This document shows positions 12,901-24,169 of a stretch of DNA of 58,392 nt, one piece after another. The position numbers were made by a program, and so were the translations under genes. Where the stretch lies: NCBI RefSeq assembly GCF_000003605.2, contig NW_003133365.1, forward strand, positions 21,182 through 79,573. Reading direction: 5' to 3'. This DNA is from Saccoglossus kowalevskii. Taxonomy: Eukaryota > Hemichordata > Enteropneusta > Harrimaniidae. Position 1 is the first letter of the stretch, and each line of letters begins with the position of its first letter. Under the pieces are notes generated by a model, which saw only the letters and a program-made list of their open reading frames with translations, did no database searches and was not told where the DNA came from.

Positions 12901-15900
12901 TAAGGGAACAGTATGGGGTGCTGGGGGAGAATAGAATACTATTTCAGTGTCATAACAAGTCTCGTGCTTCTCGCGCTCTCGACGAGATTTCGGCGGCCAT
13001 TGGCGTTTCCGGTCTATCATATTCGTAGTGATGAATGTTAATTACCAGGACTGTGTCTGGCGACAACAGTAATTCGTCATTATCCGTTTTCACACGTACA
13101 CCGATCACGAACCGAGGACCTTTCACGTCTTCTTCTGGCCCACTGTTTATGGCGCATATTTCGAATGTAGGCTTGCCGCCGTTACACGCGTCCTTTGACA
13201 CAACATACCCACATGGGCCCTGGTAAGTAAAATTTTTTTTATCAAATGTGAAATAATGTGGATCACCTGTCTCAGACGCTGTCTCACAAGGACAAGCTGG
13301 AAATAAAATTAAAAACAAAATGTAAATATAACATTGTAGCATGATATATGTTATGTTAGTCCTTCACTGCAAATAAAAACAGATTTATCAAACACTGCTC
13401 AAAATAGTTCGTTATTTGCTGTCTGTCAATGTTCCATTCTGAATTCATCAGAAAATACGTATTTTAAAGGTTGAATAATCTGTTCTATTTAATGTATTGT
13501 ATTATTCAAATTAGTCTATTTTCACGTGGCCGAATGACCGACTGAATCTCGTTGCGAGCGAGAATCACGCGACAGGGGAAATTAAGACACTATTTAAGGG
13601 GAATAGCAAGTCGCGTATTGTATTGTTTAAATACGGGTATGCGGGGCACGAATTGTTGATAAAAATCACCTGGTAACAACATTCCTTAAAACCCTCCACT
13701 TAAATTGTTTTTTGCAGCAGTAATGAACACGCGATTGTCTCGTATCACACTTCATAACAACACAGCGTAATTACGACCTTTTGATTCCAAAAAAAGGTCA
13801 AAACGGAACCACTCGACCATTACAAATGTCAAAAAAAGAAAGACATGCCCCTTGTTAAAAGTAATTTAATGATCCCTTGAGTGTATCGTATATCCAGTTG
13901 GTAAGGTTGTACTAGTCACCCACGGGCCATGCTCTGTCGCTTTCAAGGAAAGCTAGTGTACGTCAAAACACTATTTCGTGGCACCGAATCATACAATTGA
14001 GGTAGAATAGGTAATATGTAAAAACATGAAACTATTCTCTCATGGTACCATGAAATAGCATTCTTTTGTATGCTGACAATATTTTTTAAAAATCGCTATT
14101 TTTAGAACAAATCCAACGTTAAAGAAAGAATGCGTTTTTGGACATTTTTTTTAAAACCCAGTTTTTTACATTATTTTTAACGGCAATATTATCCCATTAT
14201 TAACAATATGAATTTTTTTCAGCCTATGTCACCAGGTTACAATTTGAGATATGGCATAATAAATCCTATGCTAAAGGCGTTATAATACTGTCAAAAGGGT
14301 CACTATCCACTAAAATACCACCATAATTTTCTCGAAAATTAAACTGTGACCCCAACATATTTTATTCAATATTCAAATTTACTGGAAAATGAATAAATTC
14401 TGGGTATTTGCATTCATAAGTAGGCTTCTAACTTAAAGACATATACCTGTTGTCACAGTAGAGTTCATCCATTTTGTCTCATCACCTTCGAAAATGTCCA
14501 CTGCAGCTTTGATAGTCTGGCAAGGAGTAAATGGTCCCAATACAATGTAGAAATAGTTCGGAGGGTAGAACACCCCTTTCAGTTCCTGAACTGGATGTCC
14601 GTCAGTTTCGAGATAAACTTTGAATGTTGCGGCGCTTGTAAACAAGAATTCTTCATCAATTCCAATGTATACTATAGATCTACATTGGATAGCCCAAACG
14701 TGTCGAAAAACCGCTGTGACTAATCAGATAAATTAATCTTTCAATTTACATTATCACACCGTCTGTATTATAATATTGAATCAGAATTATATTAGCTAAC
14801 ATATAAACATGAAACACAACACTCGCCACTTTTCTCGTATGAGGATTTGGCCACACATTTCATTTGCAAAATATCATGTCAATCAGTTAGAGCGCTCATC
14901 AGAAGAAACAAGTGCAAAACATTTTGCCAAGATGGCAGCAAAACCACGTGACTGATCACAATTATTTTACTTATTCTCATATAAAACGCTGGTCAGACAT
15001 ACTACATGCAAAGTTTTCAGTTGATAAGTTATCGGAACGTATTAAGAGCAACATATGCTACTGAAAATGCGAACTTGACATTTTTTAAAAGATATAAAGT
15101 AATGTGAAATCACCGTGACTGTTATGTTTTAGGAAATAAATGTAGTATCCTTTCTAATTACTTCACCATAATTGAACCTTTAATAAGGGTTATATTTAAA
15201 GGATTTATCAATATGATGACTTTTCATATAATTGATAGCTTGATATGGTTTAAAACAATTCTTCAATGCAAATAATTAGTATGAATTCTATTTCCAAAAA
15301 TTCAAAATGGAAGTCATACCACGTAACTAATCATGGAGAAGAAAAGGAACACACAAAAGACCACCGAGAGCTCGTCGAGACTAGTTTTTGCTCCGTAAAT
15401 AGTGTACCGTTATCTCTTGCTATCGCATCCACTATTTCAAATGCAATGAACACAAAAGTCATAGAAACAATAGACGCGATGTTGGGAGTGAATGGGTAAA
15501 TGTTTGAGGGACAACAATAAGTCTTATTACTCTCTCGCTCTACACGAGTCCTCTGCTGTCTCAATCGTAGGGAAATCCCGATGGCCAGTTGCATAAAAGG
15601 TCTCTTATATTCAGATTACAATCATTAGGAAATATAGCTCACTTTGCCATGGGTCAAATTGTCGCTCCTCTTGCGCGTTGACCTGAAATTGAATGAACAA
15701 AAAATATTTTCTTGTATTAAATAAATATATTGAATAAATAAACATAGACATTACAAATATAAAAACTAGGCTGGAGGTCTGTAAAATCTCAAAATAAAAA
15801 TATATAATGGACTAAAATTGAACGACTTACAAATATCATAAGGTGTTATATACAGTAATGTATATATATGAAATGCAATTTGTGGAATAAGAGATTGATG

Positions 15901-18900
15901 AAACTTTCGTTTGTTATATTCCAGTTTGTACTTAACGTGGGGGAATTCCCATTTCAGATTATGGAGAAATGTTTAGGACGTAATTTTCACCTCATTATTG
16001 TGTTTGGCTGCAGACCTTTGAACGCCATATTTTTATTATTTTTATTAATTTTTCTATGATTTTTAGATACACAGTGAACACCAAATGAAATAATTTCTTA
16101 GTTGGCTACAACATTATATGGTTACAAAAGTCGCCTTTAGAGCTCAAACAGTTAACTAGTCACAATAACGAATTTACTATGAGCTTTGCTGAACCACAGA
16201 CATTTAAACACTTTGATTGTGTGACGTCGAAAGCATAGCATCTTTTTATTTTGACGAACAGTTTCCACATCGTACTCACGAATCACGAAATGCTTAATTT
16301 TAAATACACAAGAGACACGAAATACGTTGTATTTTTTGAAGTATTCATACATGACCCGGGGTAACAAGGCAAAATGTTTGTTTCTCGGTGAATTGTGACG
16401 GGATAACGGTATACGCGTCCGATTAACAAAACTAAAATACTGTAAACTCTTTTTTAAATCAAGTAATCGGCGACATACAATTGAAGGACAATTTGGTAAC
16501 TCAAAACTGGCGTAGGTGTTCTTAGCTACCCATGATCGTTGAGCCAATGATAAAATGAAATCTTGCGATTCATACACAATCTACAAAGCCTGGAACACAA
16601 CTTTCATCTAGCTTAATATAGATAATACATTTCCGATACACAGTAAAATTACAGGATATTGCCAAATAACGAAGGTGTTTTTTTTGTGAAACAGTTTATA
16701 ATACGTTTGTCACACGATATTTCGATGCCAGTGAGTTCACTGAGGTCATCTCTGTAACAACATGTATATCTGTTTCAATAATTCATGTACTAGTAATAGA
16801 CAAGTTATTATGCAAATACAATACAGTGTCCGGGGAAAACGTACCAACTCTCCGAACACTGATACGTCATTCGGCGGCGTAAATACTACAATGCCAATAT
16901 CCATGAATTAATCTCACACTTAATATATAATGTATTTAATTATTTANNNNNNNNNNNNNNNNNNNNNNNNNNNNNNNNNNNNNNNNNNNNNNNNNNNNNN
17001 NNNNNNNNNNNNNNNNNNNNNNNNNNNNNNNNNNNNNNNNNNNNNNNNNNNNNNNNNNNNNNNNNNNNNNNNNNNNNNNNNNNNNNNNNNNNNNNNNNNN
17101 NNNNNNNNNNNNNNNNNNNNNNNNNNNNNNNNNNNNNNNNNNNNNNNNNNNNNNNNNNNNNNNNNNNNNNNNNNNNNNNNNNNNNNNNNNNNNNNNNNNN
17201 NNNNNNNNNNNNNNNNNNNNNNNNNNNNAAATACCTGGCTTTGACGTGGGGGAGCTAATGAGTAATTTGGCGACACACTGTGGTTATTATAATTGTTAAG
17301 TATTAAATGCATATTTATGTCAATACTTGTGTATCCTGAAAAATGTATGTGTATAAAAGAACCTATTCGGAGTGCGAGGCTTTATTTAGGCTCGTCGATA
17401 TAGCTGTCGCTACTAGTTTATATATAGTCTCAAATGGTTTTCGCATCTTTGGCAATGTTGATGTAATTATTTTGAATCAATTTATTCGTTTGAATCGTCG
17501 TGAAAGCTAAATTGTTGCCACAAGGGAAGACTTCGGTTGTTTTGTATTCTTATCTTCAATACAGAACAACGAATCATTTCTATAATTAGAAACACGACCT
17601 ATCAAGGCTTTTCGTAAATTTGGTAAAATGTTGGTTAAACATCAAAGCATATGTTACTAGGAATTATGCAGAGTTGTGATTCAGATTAACGGCAAACAAT
17701 GATCTTTTGCACATAGTACATGTTCAGCAAATTAAAGTAGAGATGCAGGTTTGTGGGCACTTGGGAGTGAAATTTTTGTTTTTGTTTTTGTTTTTTATTA
17801 TCCAAACAGTCTTGGCCATAGACTGTTAAAATTGTGTAGAACTGTGAATAGTGGAACATACTGAAAAGACGATTTTAAAATATAGATAACAGGTGCAAAC
17901 ATTCTCTCTTTTGAATGCTTAGCAAGATTTAGCAAGGCTGTACATAAATAATAAAAAAGAAATATGGTGAAAAAAAGAAATGACGGGATCTCCATATTAT
18001 GCACTATATTTAACCTTTTACAAAACGATAATAAATTTAAATTTGAAACTGTTACAGCCATTTTAATTATGAGCATTAACAAACTTCTTACTGAGTGAAT
18101 TGTTATGCAAATTAGCAATTATCTCAGCTTCTTTTTAGTGCACATCCCAGAACTTAAATAGCTCCTAGACGCTTTGACCTTTTGTTTTGAAATTTTCACA
18201 AATGATTGGCAATGTGTTTATCTTCAAAACGCCGTCGGGGCATTGTTTTGGGTTGAACAGTGTTACAACAATCGTACAGACAACTAGCCTGGGTGTTAAT
18301 TTATGCATAAAATTGAAGTAGTGAAATTTGAGTTGCTGTCCTGCAAAATTGACAACTGGTAGACAGTTTTCAAGACGACACTTTCTTCATAGTAAACAAT
18401 GTACCAGTAAACCAATTTTGACAGGAAACAGAAGCATGGTTTAGAAGCTATTTTTTTTAAATCACTTTTGACCATAAAAGCACATTTTTGTGCATATTTC
18501 AAACTACAGTGTCCATAAACAAAAATACTAACAAAATTTTTAAATTCATACAATAAGCTTTCCGAAAATATATAGTTTTGTTGACAAGGGAGGTCATCTT
18601 GGTTTCCTAATTAACTAATTAAAATACTCGTCTGGTAAATTGCATCTCTACCTTAAATCGTACAAATGGTGTGAATGAAAAAATAAAAAAGTACCGCGTA
18701 TGTATTACGGTTCGCATTTGTATGATAAGGAGAGCACTTAATATGTACTATGAACGCATGGTTGTCGAAATCGGACAGTGTAAATAATAAAATAAAACAA
18801 CGGTGTAAATAATAATCGCGATAGATCAGCCATAAACTAAACCTTTGTAAACAGCAGAAAACGTACAGATAAAATTGGTAATGGTTTCGTGACGTTGGAA

Positions 18901-19966
18901 ATGAAATTATACACTGTCTCATTAAATGATTTATAGCTTTTTGTTCCCACATAATTAATACAGTGTTGGACAGGTGACGTTTAATTATTTGCAAAATTAA
19001 TTTCTGGTATAATTTCTCAAACACTCTTTATTAGTGGACAGTAGTCGGGTTAACTTTCACGTAAAATCCGTCGACATTCAGCGTAGTTTCACACAATCAA
19101 ATAGCTTTAAATAATTTTACATTTTGGTACACCGTATTTTTCTAAATTATTTCTCTGGTGGTATTATACTATTAACCTTACGAAATAACATTTATTATCT
19201 TAATGCAATGTATCCCGTGCGTCTCCATTCGACAGGACGTTATTCGACAGAACACTATAGACAAGTTTCAAGTCCCGTCGTTATCTTAGAAACCTTTGCA
19301 CCCTTTTGTAAATGCGTTCCAATGTTGTCTGCGGTTACGGGGATAATTTCGGTGCGTAAACGTTTGATAGCTCACCAGAACGCCAGTAACCAGGACAACC
19401 AGCGTCTAAGCTGCGCGAGATAGAAATTAACTTCCGTTCTCGCACGGAGGCGCTGTAACTCAAAACTCGTTCATTGCATAAATAGTATTCATAGAAGCAT
19501 TATTTTCTACAAGTTTGATTTGTTTTTTTGTCAAGTCCTAGCGTAACTTGAATCTCCTGAATTGTCGAGAAAGGTAATTTGATTTTCGAACGATGTTAAA
19601 TCAGTTTCTTCATCCTATTCATAGAATCGTTGTTTCGGGGTACGAGGATATATCGGTATGTACGATCAATATAATAAACAGGTGTATTATACAAAGGTAC
19701 GTTCTTAAAATATGTTTAAAATATGTTAGGCGATTAAAACCAGCGTAATGCAGACTAAACTCGTGGACATAACTAATGAATAATATCTGAAACTTCGTCA
19801 AAGATTAGAAATACAAGCCGGGCATAAATTGGTTTTCTTATATCGTGCTAACTTCTCACAGGAAAGAAAAATAAACATCCGTTACCTGTTCTGTGTTTGC
19901 TGGAAGAGACTCGGCACAATACACGGTTAATAGTGCAAAAGCGAAGAACGCTAACGGAAGCTTCAT
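9907..19966 (-). CDS. vWD gene 1: secreted protein with N-terminal domain and one vWD domain
   Basis: Six exons on the minus strand: 19886-19966, 15643-15682, 14447-14719, 13046-13296, 11568-11860 and 9907-10018. All have GT-AG borders and compatible phases (0,1,1,0,2,0), giving 350 codons. Exon 1 encodes a signal peptide (MKLPLAFFAFALLTVYC). Exon 3 is a domain of about 90 residues shared with gene 2, containing YFYIVLGPF. Exons 4 and 5 form the vWD domain, from GDPHYFTFD and FTYQGPCGY to ICGMFGNADG, where the usual second Cys of CGLCG is Phe. Exon 6 is cysteine-rich (ICCCRC). The donor at 9906 (gtatgc) suggests one more exon. If it is unused, the frame runs on to a stop at 9721. In exon 3 a second acceptor, five bases further into the exon, is also possible. 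Extracellular. The ligand or substrate cannot be told from sequence. Confidence 0.8.
13297..14446 (-). other. vWD gene 1 intron with a block shared with gene 3
   Basis: Intron between exons 3 and 4. The part at about 14020-14415 can be aligned with 55450-55835, which lies in the intron directly before the vWD exons of gene 3. Shared words include gtcaccaggttaca, aaaatgaataaattctg and taggcttct, in the same order and orientation. Confidence 0.65.
14020..14415 (+). repeat. Intronic block shared by vWD genes 1 and 3, copy 1
   Basis: About 390 bp alignable over most of its length with 55450-55835. No terminal repeats or target duplication are evident, so it could be a decayed interspersed repeat or intron sequence retained since gene duplication. 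Confidence 0.6.
16947..17228. other. Assembly gap (282 N)
   Basis: An unbroken run of N inside intron 1 of vWD gene 1. The reading frames that run through it have no meaning. Confidence 1.
17540..19110 (-). repeat. Inverted copy of the 24.65-25.48 kb repeat, holding a nested MITE
   Basis: The reverse complement of 18653-19110 matches 24650-25270 (for example attatgtgggaacaa followed by agctataaatcat). The reverse complement of 17540-17735 matches 25265-25480 (for example ctgcataattcctagtaaca). The middle, 17736-18652, has no counterpart there because it is a younger insertion. The block lies in intron 1 of vWD gene 1. Confidence 0.75.
17736..18652. mobile_element. 917-bp piggyBac-like MITE with TTAA target duplication
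   Basis: The element is flanked by TTAA at 17732-17735 and 18653-18656. Its ends are inverted repeats: AGTAGAGATGCA on the left and TGCATCTCTACC on the right. TTAA duplication is the hallmark of piggyBac-type transposition. Paralogous empty sites at about 25262 and 31165 read straight across the junction (cgatttat..tgctgaatatg), confirming the borders. No transposase frame is present, so it is non-autonomous. A frame at 17798-18118 is partly kept in the second copy but resembles no protein. The left end carries a (GTTTTT)n run. Confidence 0.82.
19200..19470. other. GC-richer block inside intron 1 of vWD gene 1
   Basis: It stands out from the AT-rich surroundings and contains a short repeated word, attcgacag, at 19228 and 19244. 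An open frame of 99 codons crosses it, but with no recognisable motif. It is possibly the end of an old transposon. Confidence 0.3.
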
Positions 19967-20020
19967 GATTGTAGAGCGTTGAAACCGAACTCGAGAATGA
20001 GAAGCCCTGTAATTTAATCT

Positions 20021-20030
20021 GTATTTATAT
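20021..20030 (-). promoter_or_regulatory. TATA box of vWD gene 1
   Basis: The minus strand reads ATATAAATAC, about 55 nt upstream of the ATG. This leaves room for transcription to start about 30 nt downstream of the box and a 5' leader of about 30 nt. It is the only TATA-like site close to this start codon. Confidence 0.5.
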
Positions 20031-21225
20031 AGATAAATCGAACTCCTGTCTAACCATGTATGACGTTTGTCAATCAGCGTTCGCGTACCAGGAAGGGGAA
20101 TATTACGTACGTCATCAAACTAAGGGATTGGGCAATTTTATGCCACATCTCCATGAATATTAAATTCGTGGACAAAAAAGACCTATCTGCAACAGGATAC
20201 CATTAAAGAATTGATTGCGTCACGTACGCACTTTTTCATTCATTTCACAGAGACAAATGCATCGGACGACTGAGAATGATACTAAATGGTGACACGAGGA
20301 GTACATAGTTTTTATTTCAATTAAATCTGTGATATAGACTCCCTATGTATTCACAACCAACTCCAGAGATGGACAGATGCAAACAATATTAAGTGTGGGT
20401 ATGCCTGGATTTTGACCCATGGCGTTGCCTGGGACTACTCCTACAGCTCTATGGGTGTAATGTATTGTGACATACAAAATCACACCCACTCGCTATCGTT
20501 TCTAAGGGGTAGTGTTCAATCCGCGTGTATTATCTTGTCCCACGGGAAAGGTTGATTGAAGTTCACCGTCGAGACCCACATCACCTTTAAATGCAATTCG
20601 GTTTCAGATCAAAACTTTCTATCAAAATTTATAGAAGAAAATGTTGTCCCCCTCCCCCATGTGCTTTTTACTTCGAAAATTTATGAAAAAAGAGTGTGTT
20701 TTGATGACGCTACCCTGACAGGCTAGATATGTCACATTTTACAGCATTTACTTTTTGGGTCATCATATACAACGCACGCGTTCAATATATGGCAATAGTT
20801 CGTGTAGTACAATTAATAAAACCTGCTGAATTGAAAAGAAAGACTACCTTTGTTTGTGGGTTATAATGTTATAATAACAGATGTAACAAATGGTGACACG
20901 ATTTTAAGCCTTACATTAACCCCTTTTAGCATGTAACCTATTGTTATTGTGCTGGTTTTTCGCCCAGTTTCACGAGATTCAAAAAAGTAACAACCATTGT
21001 TCTTGTGCCGTATGTTCTATCGCACTCTATATGTTTGGATTAGTTTGGCTTCCACCGAATTTTTTCTGACGTACGTAACTGATCTGTGATAAGACAACGT
21101 TATAAATGTAATAAATAAATACTATTTCGATAATTATAGACCAAATAAAGTAACTACAAAACTGTACTAACACCATTTTAAGATGTCGGATCGCAATGTA
21201 CTCGCATGTCAATTTCAAGATAAAC
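20031..21225. other. Upstream region of vWD gene 1, no gene seen
   Basis: Divergence space between gene 1 and the repeat cluster. No recognisable frame or repeat was found. Confidence 0.4.
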
Positions 21226-21513
21226 GATTTATACTGATATTCTTCTACGGCTTTATCTGCCGGATGCCCTTCCTGCCGCAAACCCCTGTTATTATCGGAC
21301 ATGGGCCTAGCCTTGGCTGAAGAGGCAGACGAGCTAACTTCGAATTAGTTAGTGAATAAATCTCTGCCAGTGGAATTGGCCTTTCCATTGAGTTTGTGGA
21401 ACACTCACGCAGGGTAAGGTCGACTTTTCTGATGTTCAGCCTGAGGTAGGATTTGAACTTAGGTCTACCGATCATGAGTCTGATGCGGCAACCACTATGC
21501 TACCAGTGACAGG
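21226..21513 (-). mobile_element. tRNA-derived SINE
   Basis: Read on the minus strand the element starts at 21513 with a tRNA-like head. Its pol III A box is TAGCATAGTGG (21492-21502) and its B box GTTCAAATCC (21449-21458), with normal spacing. The tail ends near 21226 and contains ggaagggcatccggc, a block found in LINE-mobilised SINE tails. It lies just outside the left arm of the inverted-repeat element. The SINE class is confident; the family name is not known to me. Confidence 0.75.
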
Positions 21514-21561
21514 TTTTTAATAGTGCTTTATACTTCCATTAATTCTTGTATGCCGTCTAAA

Positions 21562-24129
21562 ATGGGTGCCATTCATTGCAGCAATATATGTTGTGGCTTG
21601 CAAACAAGGTTTTTTTTGTTGTATATAATGGGATAGTTGTGCATTGGCTGACATAATTGCCATCATGTTGCCTAAAATGTTGTGTCCTAGCGGGGAATTG
21701 GCGTACAATATCAACTATTCATGTGAAGGGCGTTGCCACAGAGCTGGAATTCATCTTGCTGTTATTTTTATACGGCACAAAAAGTCATTTAGGTTTGCCT
21801 AAAAAATTATAACAAATATAGAACATAAAAAATAAATGATTCAATCACTATTAAACCAACTTAAGTCATAAAAATTGAACTTGCTATTAATTACATGCGA
21901 TTAAATTGCCATATATAGAAATTGATTTTACAGAGTGTGTAGTCATCTAAGAGGCGTACTAATCAGTATCAGTATTAACTAGCAATGCAAATACCAGAAT
22001 ATATCATACAGACAGAAATCTAACTGTGTCCCGTGACCTCAGTGGAGTCACGAAGCCACATGTATTGTTACGTGTAATTATTAAAAGCAGTGGACTATTT
22101 TAACAGGTACATCAAATAGGATAAGTGATTTTTGTTTAAGAGGGACATGCCTATCAATATCACGTAGTTATAAATATGCAAATTTATCACCGAAGTAACG
22201 CGCGTAGAATAAAAGGTGCCCGTTGCACATCATTACAACTAGAATGAATCACATGTACTATATCTATGATAGCCATGTACATATTCCAATGCCCATCATA
22301 ATACAATGTTTGTAATACAAGTTCATAAAAGTCAAAAAATCAAAATAATAAAAACATTAATATAAAAATGTAGATAGATCATTTAGTAGTACATTAGTGT
22401 GGTAGAAAATAAATTCACGAATGACAAGATTTCCTCCTGAGATGCATAAAAGCTCATACAACAAAACACAAAATAAAATTTAACTAACAAGTTGTATATT
22501 CCTAATGATACAATGTACATGAGTTACTTGGTACAGTTACTATATACTTGATTGTAAATTTAAGCCATTCAATAAATCTGATACTAATACCAAATTGGTC
22601 AATTATTCACTCTCAAATACTCTGTGCACAAACTACAAATTCATTCAGAAACAAGTTACCTGGTCACATGACAAGTGATTTGCATATACAATTTGATTTG
22701 ATTTGATCCAATTATTCTTTTTTTGCCTACTCAAAGTAGTTAGATGTTGCTCGAAGTGAATGTCCGTGAATCCTGACCAGCACATCAATGACTGAGTTTC
22801 TACATTTAACGATACCAATGTCGGATCATACTGATCAAGAACTACATTTTTTTGCAACAGACATTCACGGAAATATGTTTCCACATCTTCACATGTTTTG
22901 ACCAAAGAAGGTTTCCCATCTCTTGTATCAATGTCATACCATCTATCACTGTGTACTTCTAGTACTGTTGCTTTTCTTATGTGTTATTTGCATTTATTGG
23001 TTATTATTATCTTCACCCTGTACAACAGTTGGGCGATATTGGAAGCATGGAATCAGCTTACTTTTGTCATTGGAGCAATTTTAATGTACTTTAAATTAAA
23101 TATGCAATGAATGATAAATGAAGTGAATCATATACATTCCCTTCTGAGCGACTTTTAACCAATATGAGTGCAAACGTAGAACAATCTTTATTTAATTTCA
23201 GTACCTTGTTAATTATTACATAATAACTATAATTTATATAAATCTGAACAACTTTGCTGCTTGCAGCTATATATTCAATTTAGTAATCAGTGTAGAAATT
23301 CAACTTAATTTAAATATATGATTAAATAAATAAAAAAATTTCTTGATCAATCGTGAGTCATCCAGGACAACATAATACTTAATATTACAAGGATACTTAT
23401 TTCAGATGTATGTTATGTAATAAATGTTTTATTAATCTAATAGTACCTGTTAAAGGAGTTTTATAACACAGGTCAGGAGATGAAAACTCGTTGCTTTAGC
23501 GATGAACCTGTGAGTTACTGTATTTCAGTGCAAACATTACAAACACTTAACCATGCAAACATTGTATGATATGGAATTTTGTGAACTACTTTGTCTATGG
23601 GATGTTATATTACGAATTCTTCGAAATGCGAGGGAGAAATTGGTGCTATAGCCTATGCTGATCAATCACAACACTGTACCTCAAATCTTGGTTACACAAG
23701 TGAAGGAAAAAAGTCTACAATATATATAACGGGAAACACTACAATATATGTTGACAAAAGTCTTCAATTAAAAATACACAGTTTCAATATTCACTTTATT
23801 TTACCTTGGACGGCACTCGGCACGGCATTTGGGAATCTGGCTTCGTGACTCCACTGAGGTCATGGGACACAGTTAGCTTTCTGTCTGTATGATAAATTCG
23901 GATATTGCTGGCGTATAAGAAATATAACGGCAAATTGAACCAAAAATCCCACCTCTATCGCAAAGCCCTTCACACGAATAGTCGACATCGTACGCTGAGT
24001 CCTCGCTTGGACATAATACATTAAGCAACATGATATTCTATGTCAGCCAATGCACAGCTATCCCATATATACAAAAAACACCCTATACGCATGCCAAGAC
24101 ATAGCTTGTTACAATGAATGACACTCATG
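21562..24129. mobile_element. Long-inverted-repeat element, copy A
   Basis: The left arm 21562-22060 is the reverse complement, with mismatches, of the right arm 23838-24129. For example ccgtgacctcagtggagtca on the left pairs with tgactccactgaggtcatgg on the right, and outer words such as gtcagccaatgcaca match too. The right arm has an internal deletion. The spacer of about 1.8 kb holds a conserved minus-strand frame (22645-22990). No transposase is recognisable. It may be a non-autonomous TIR or foldback element, or a remnant of a larger one. A second copy lies at 26631-30135. Confidence 0.75.
22645..22990 (-). pseudogene. Unrecognised conserved frame inside the TIR element, copy A
   Basis: The translation includes DRWYDIDTRDGKPSLVKTC, then EDVETYFRECLLQ and QYDPTLVSLNVETQSLMCW. 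The same frame is kept in copy B at about 28134-28352 with mostly conservative changes (V/I, S/N, D/N), so it was coding when the copies split. The upstream side has an AG acceptor-like site (gcaacag) before V-L-E-V-H, and a GTAGGC donor-like site follows T-T-L. It may therefore be one exon of a spliced gene, either the element's own or a captured host exon. I recognise no family. Confidence 0.45.
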
Positions 24130-24169
24130 AAGGACAACAAATGATACTTACTGGACACAAAAACAGTAT

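Noticed and set aside
15266-15594. Overlapping frames on both strands (77 and 87 codons) that might be an extra exon of gene 1
   Set aside because: Exons 2 and 3 of gene 1 already join in phase across this region, and no convincing acceptor-donor pair brackets it.
16152-16577. A 141-codon open frame on the minus strand within intron 1 of vWD gene 1
   Set aside because: No recognisable motif, no splice sites that join it in phase to the gene, and not repeated elsewhere. Probably a chance frame.
16930-17312. Open frames through the N run
   Set aside because: They exist only because unknown bases contain no stops.
17798-18118. Open frame repeated at 35660-35959, suggesting a conserved membrane protein
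   Set aside because: It lies inside the TTAA MITE, so the similarity comes from the element being repeated. The differences are not biased toward conservative changes and no family is evident.
21440-21513. A functional tRNA gene
   Set aside because: The A and B boxes are present, but no full cloverleaf is apparent and the transcript would continue into a SINE tail, so it is a SINE head.
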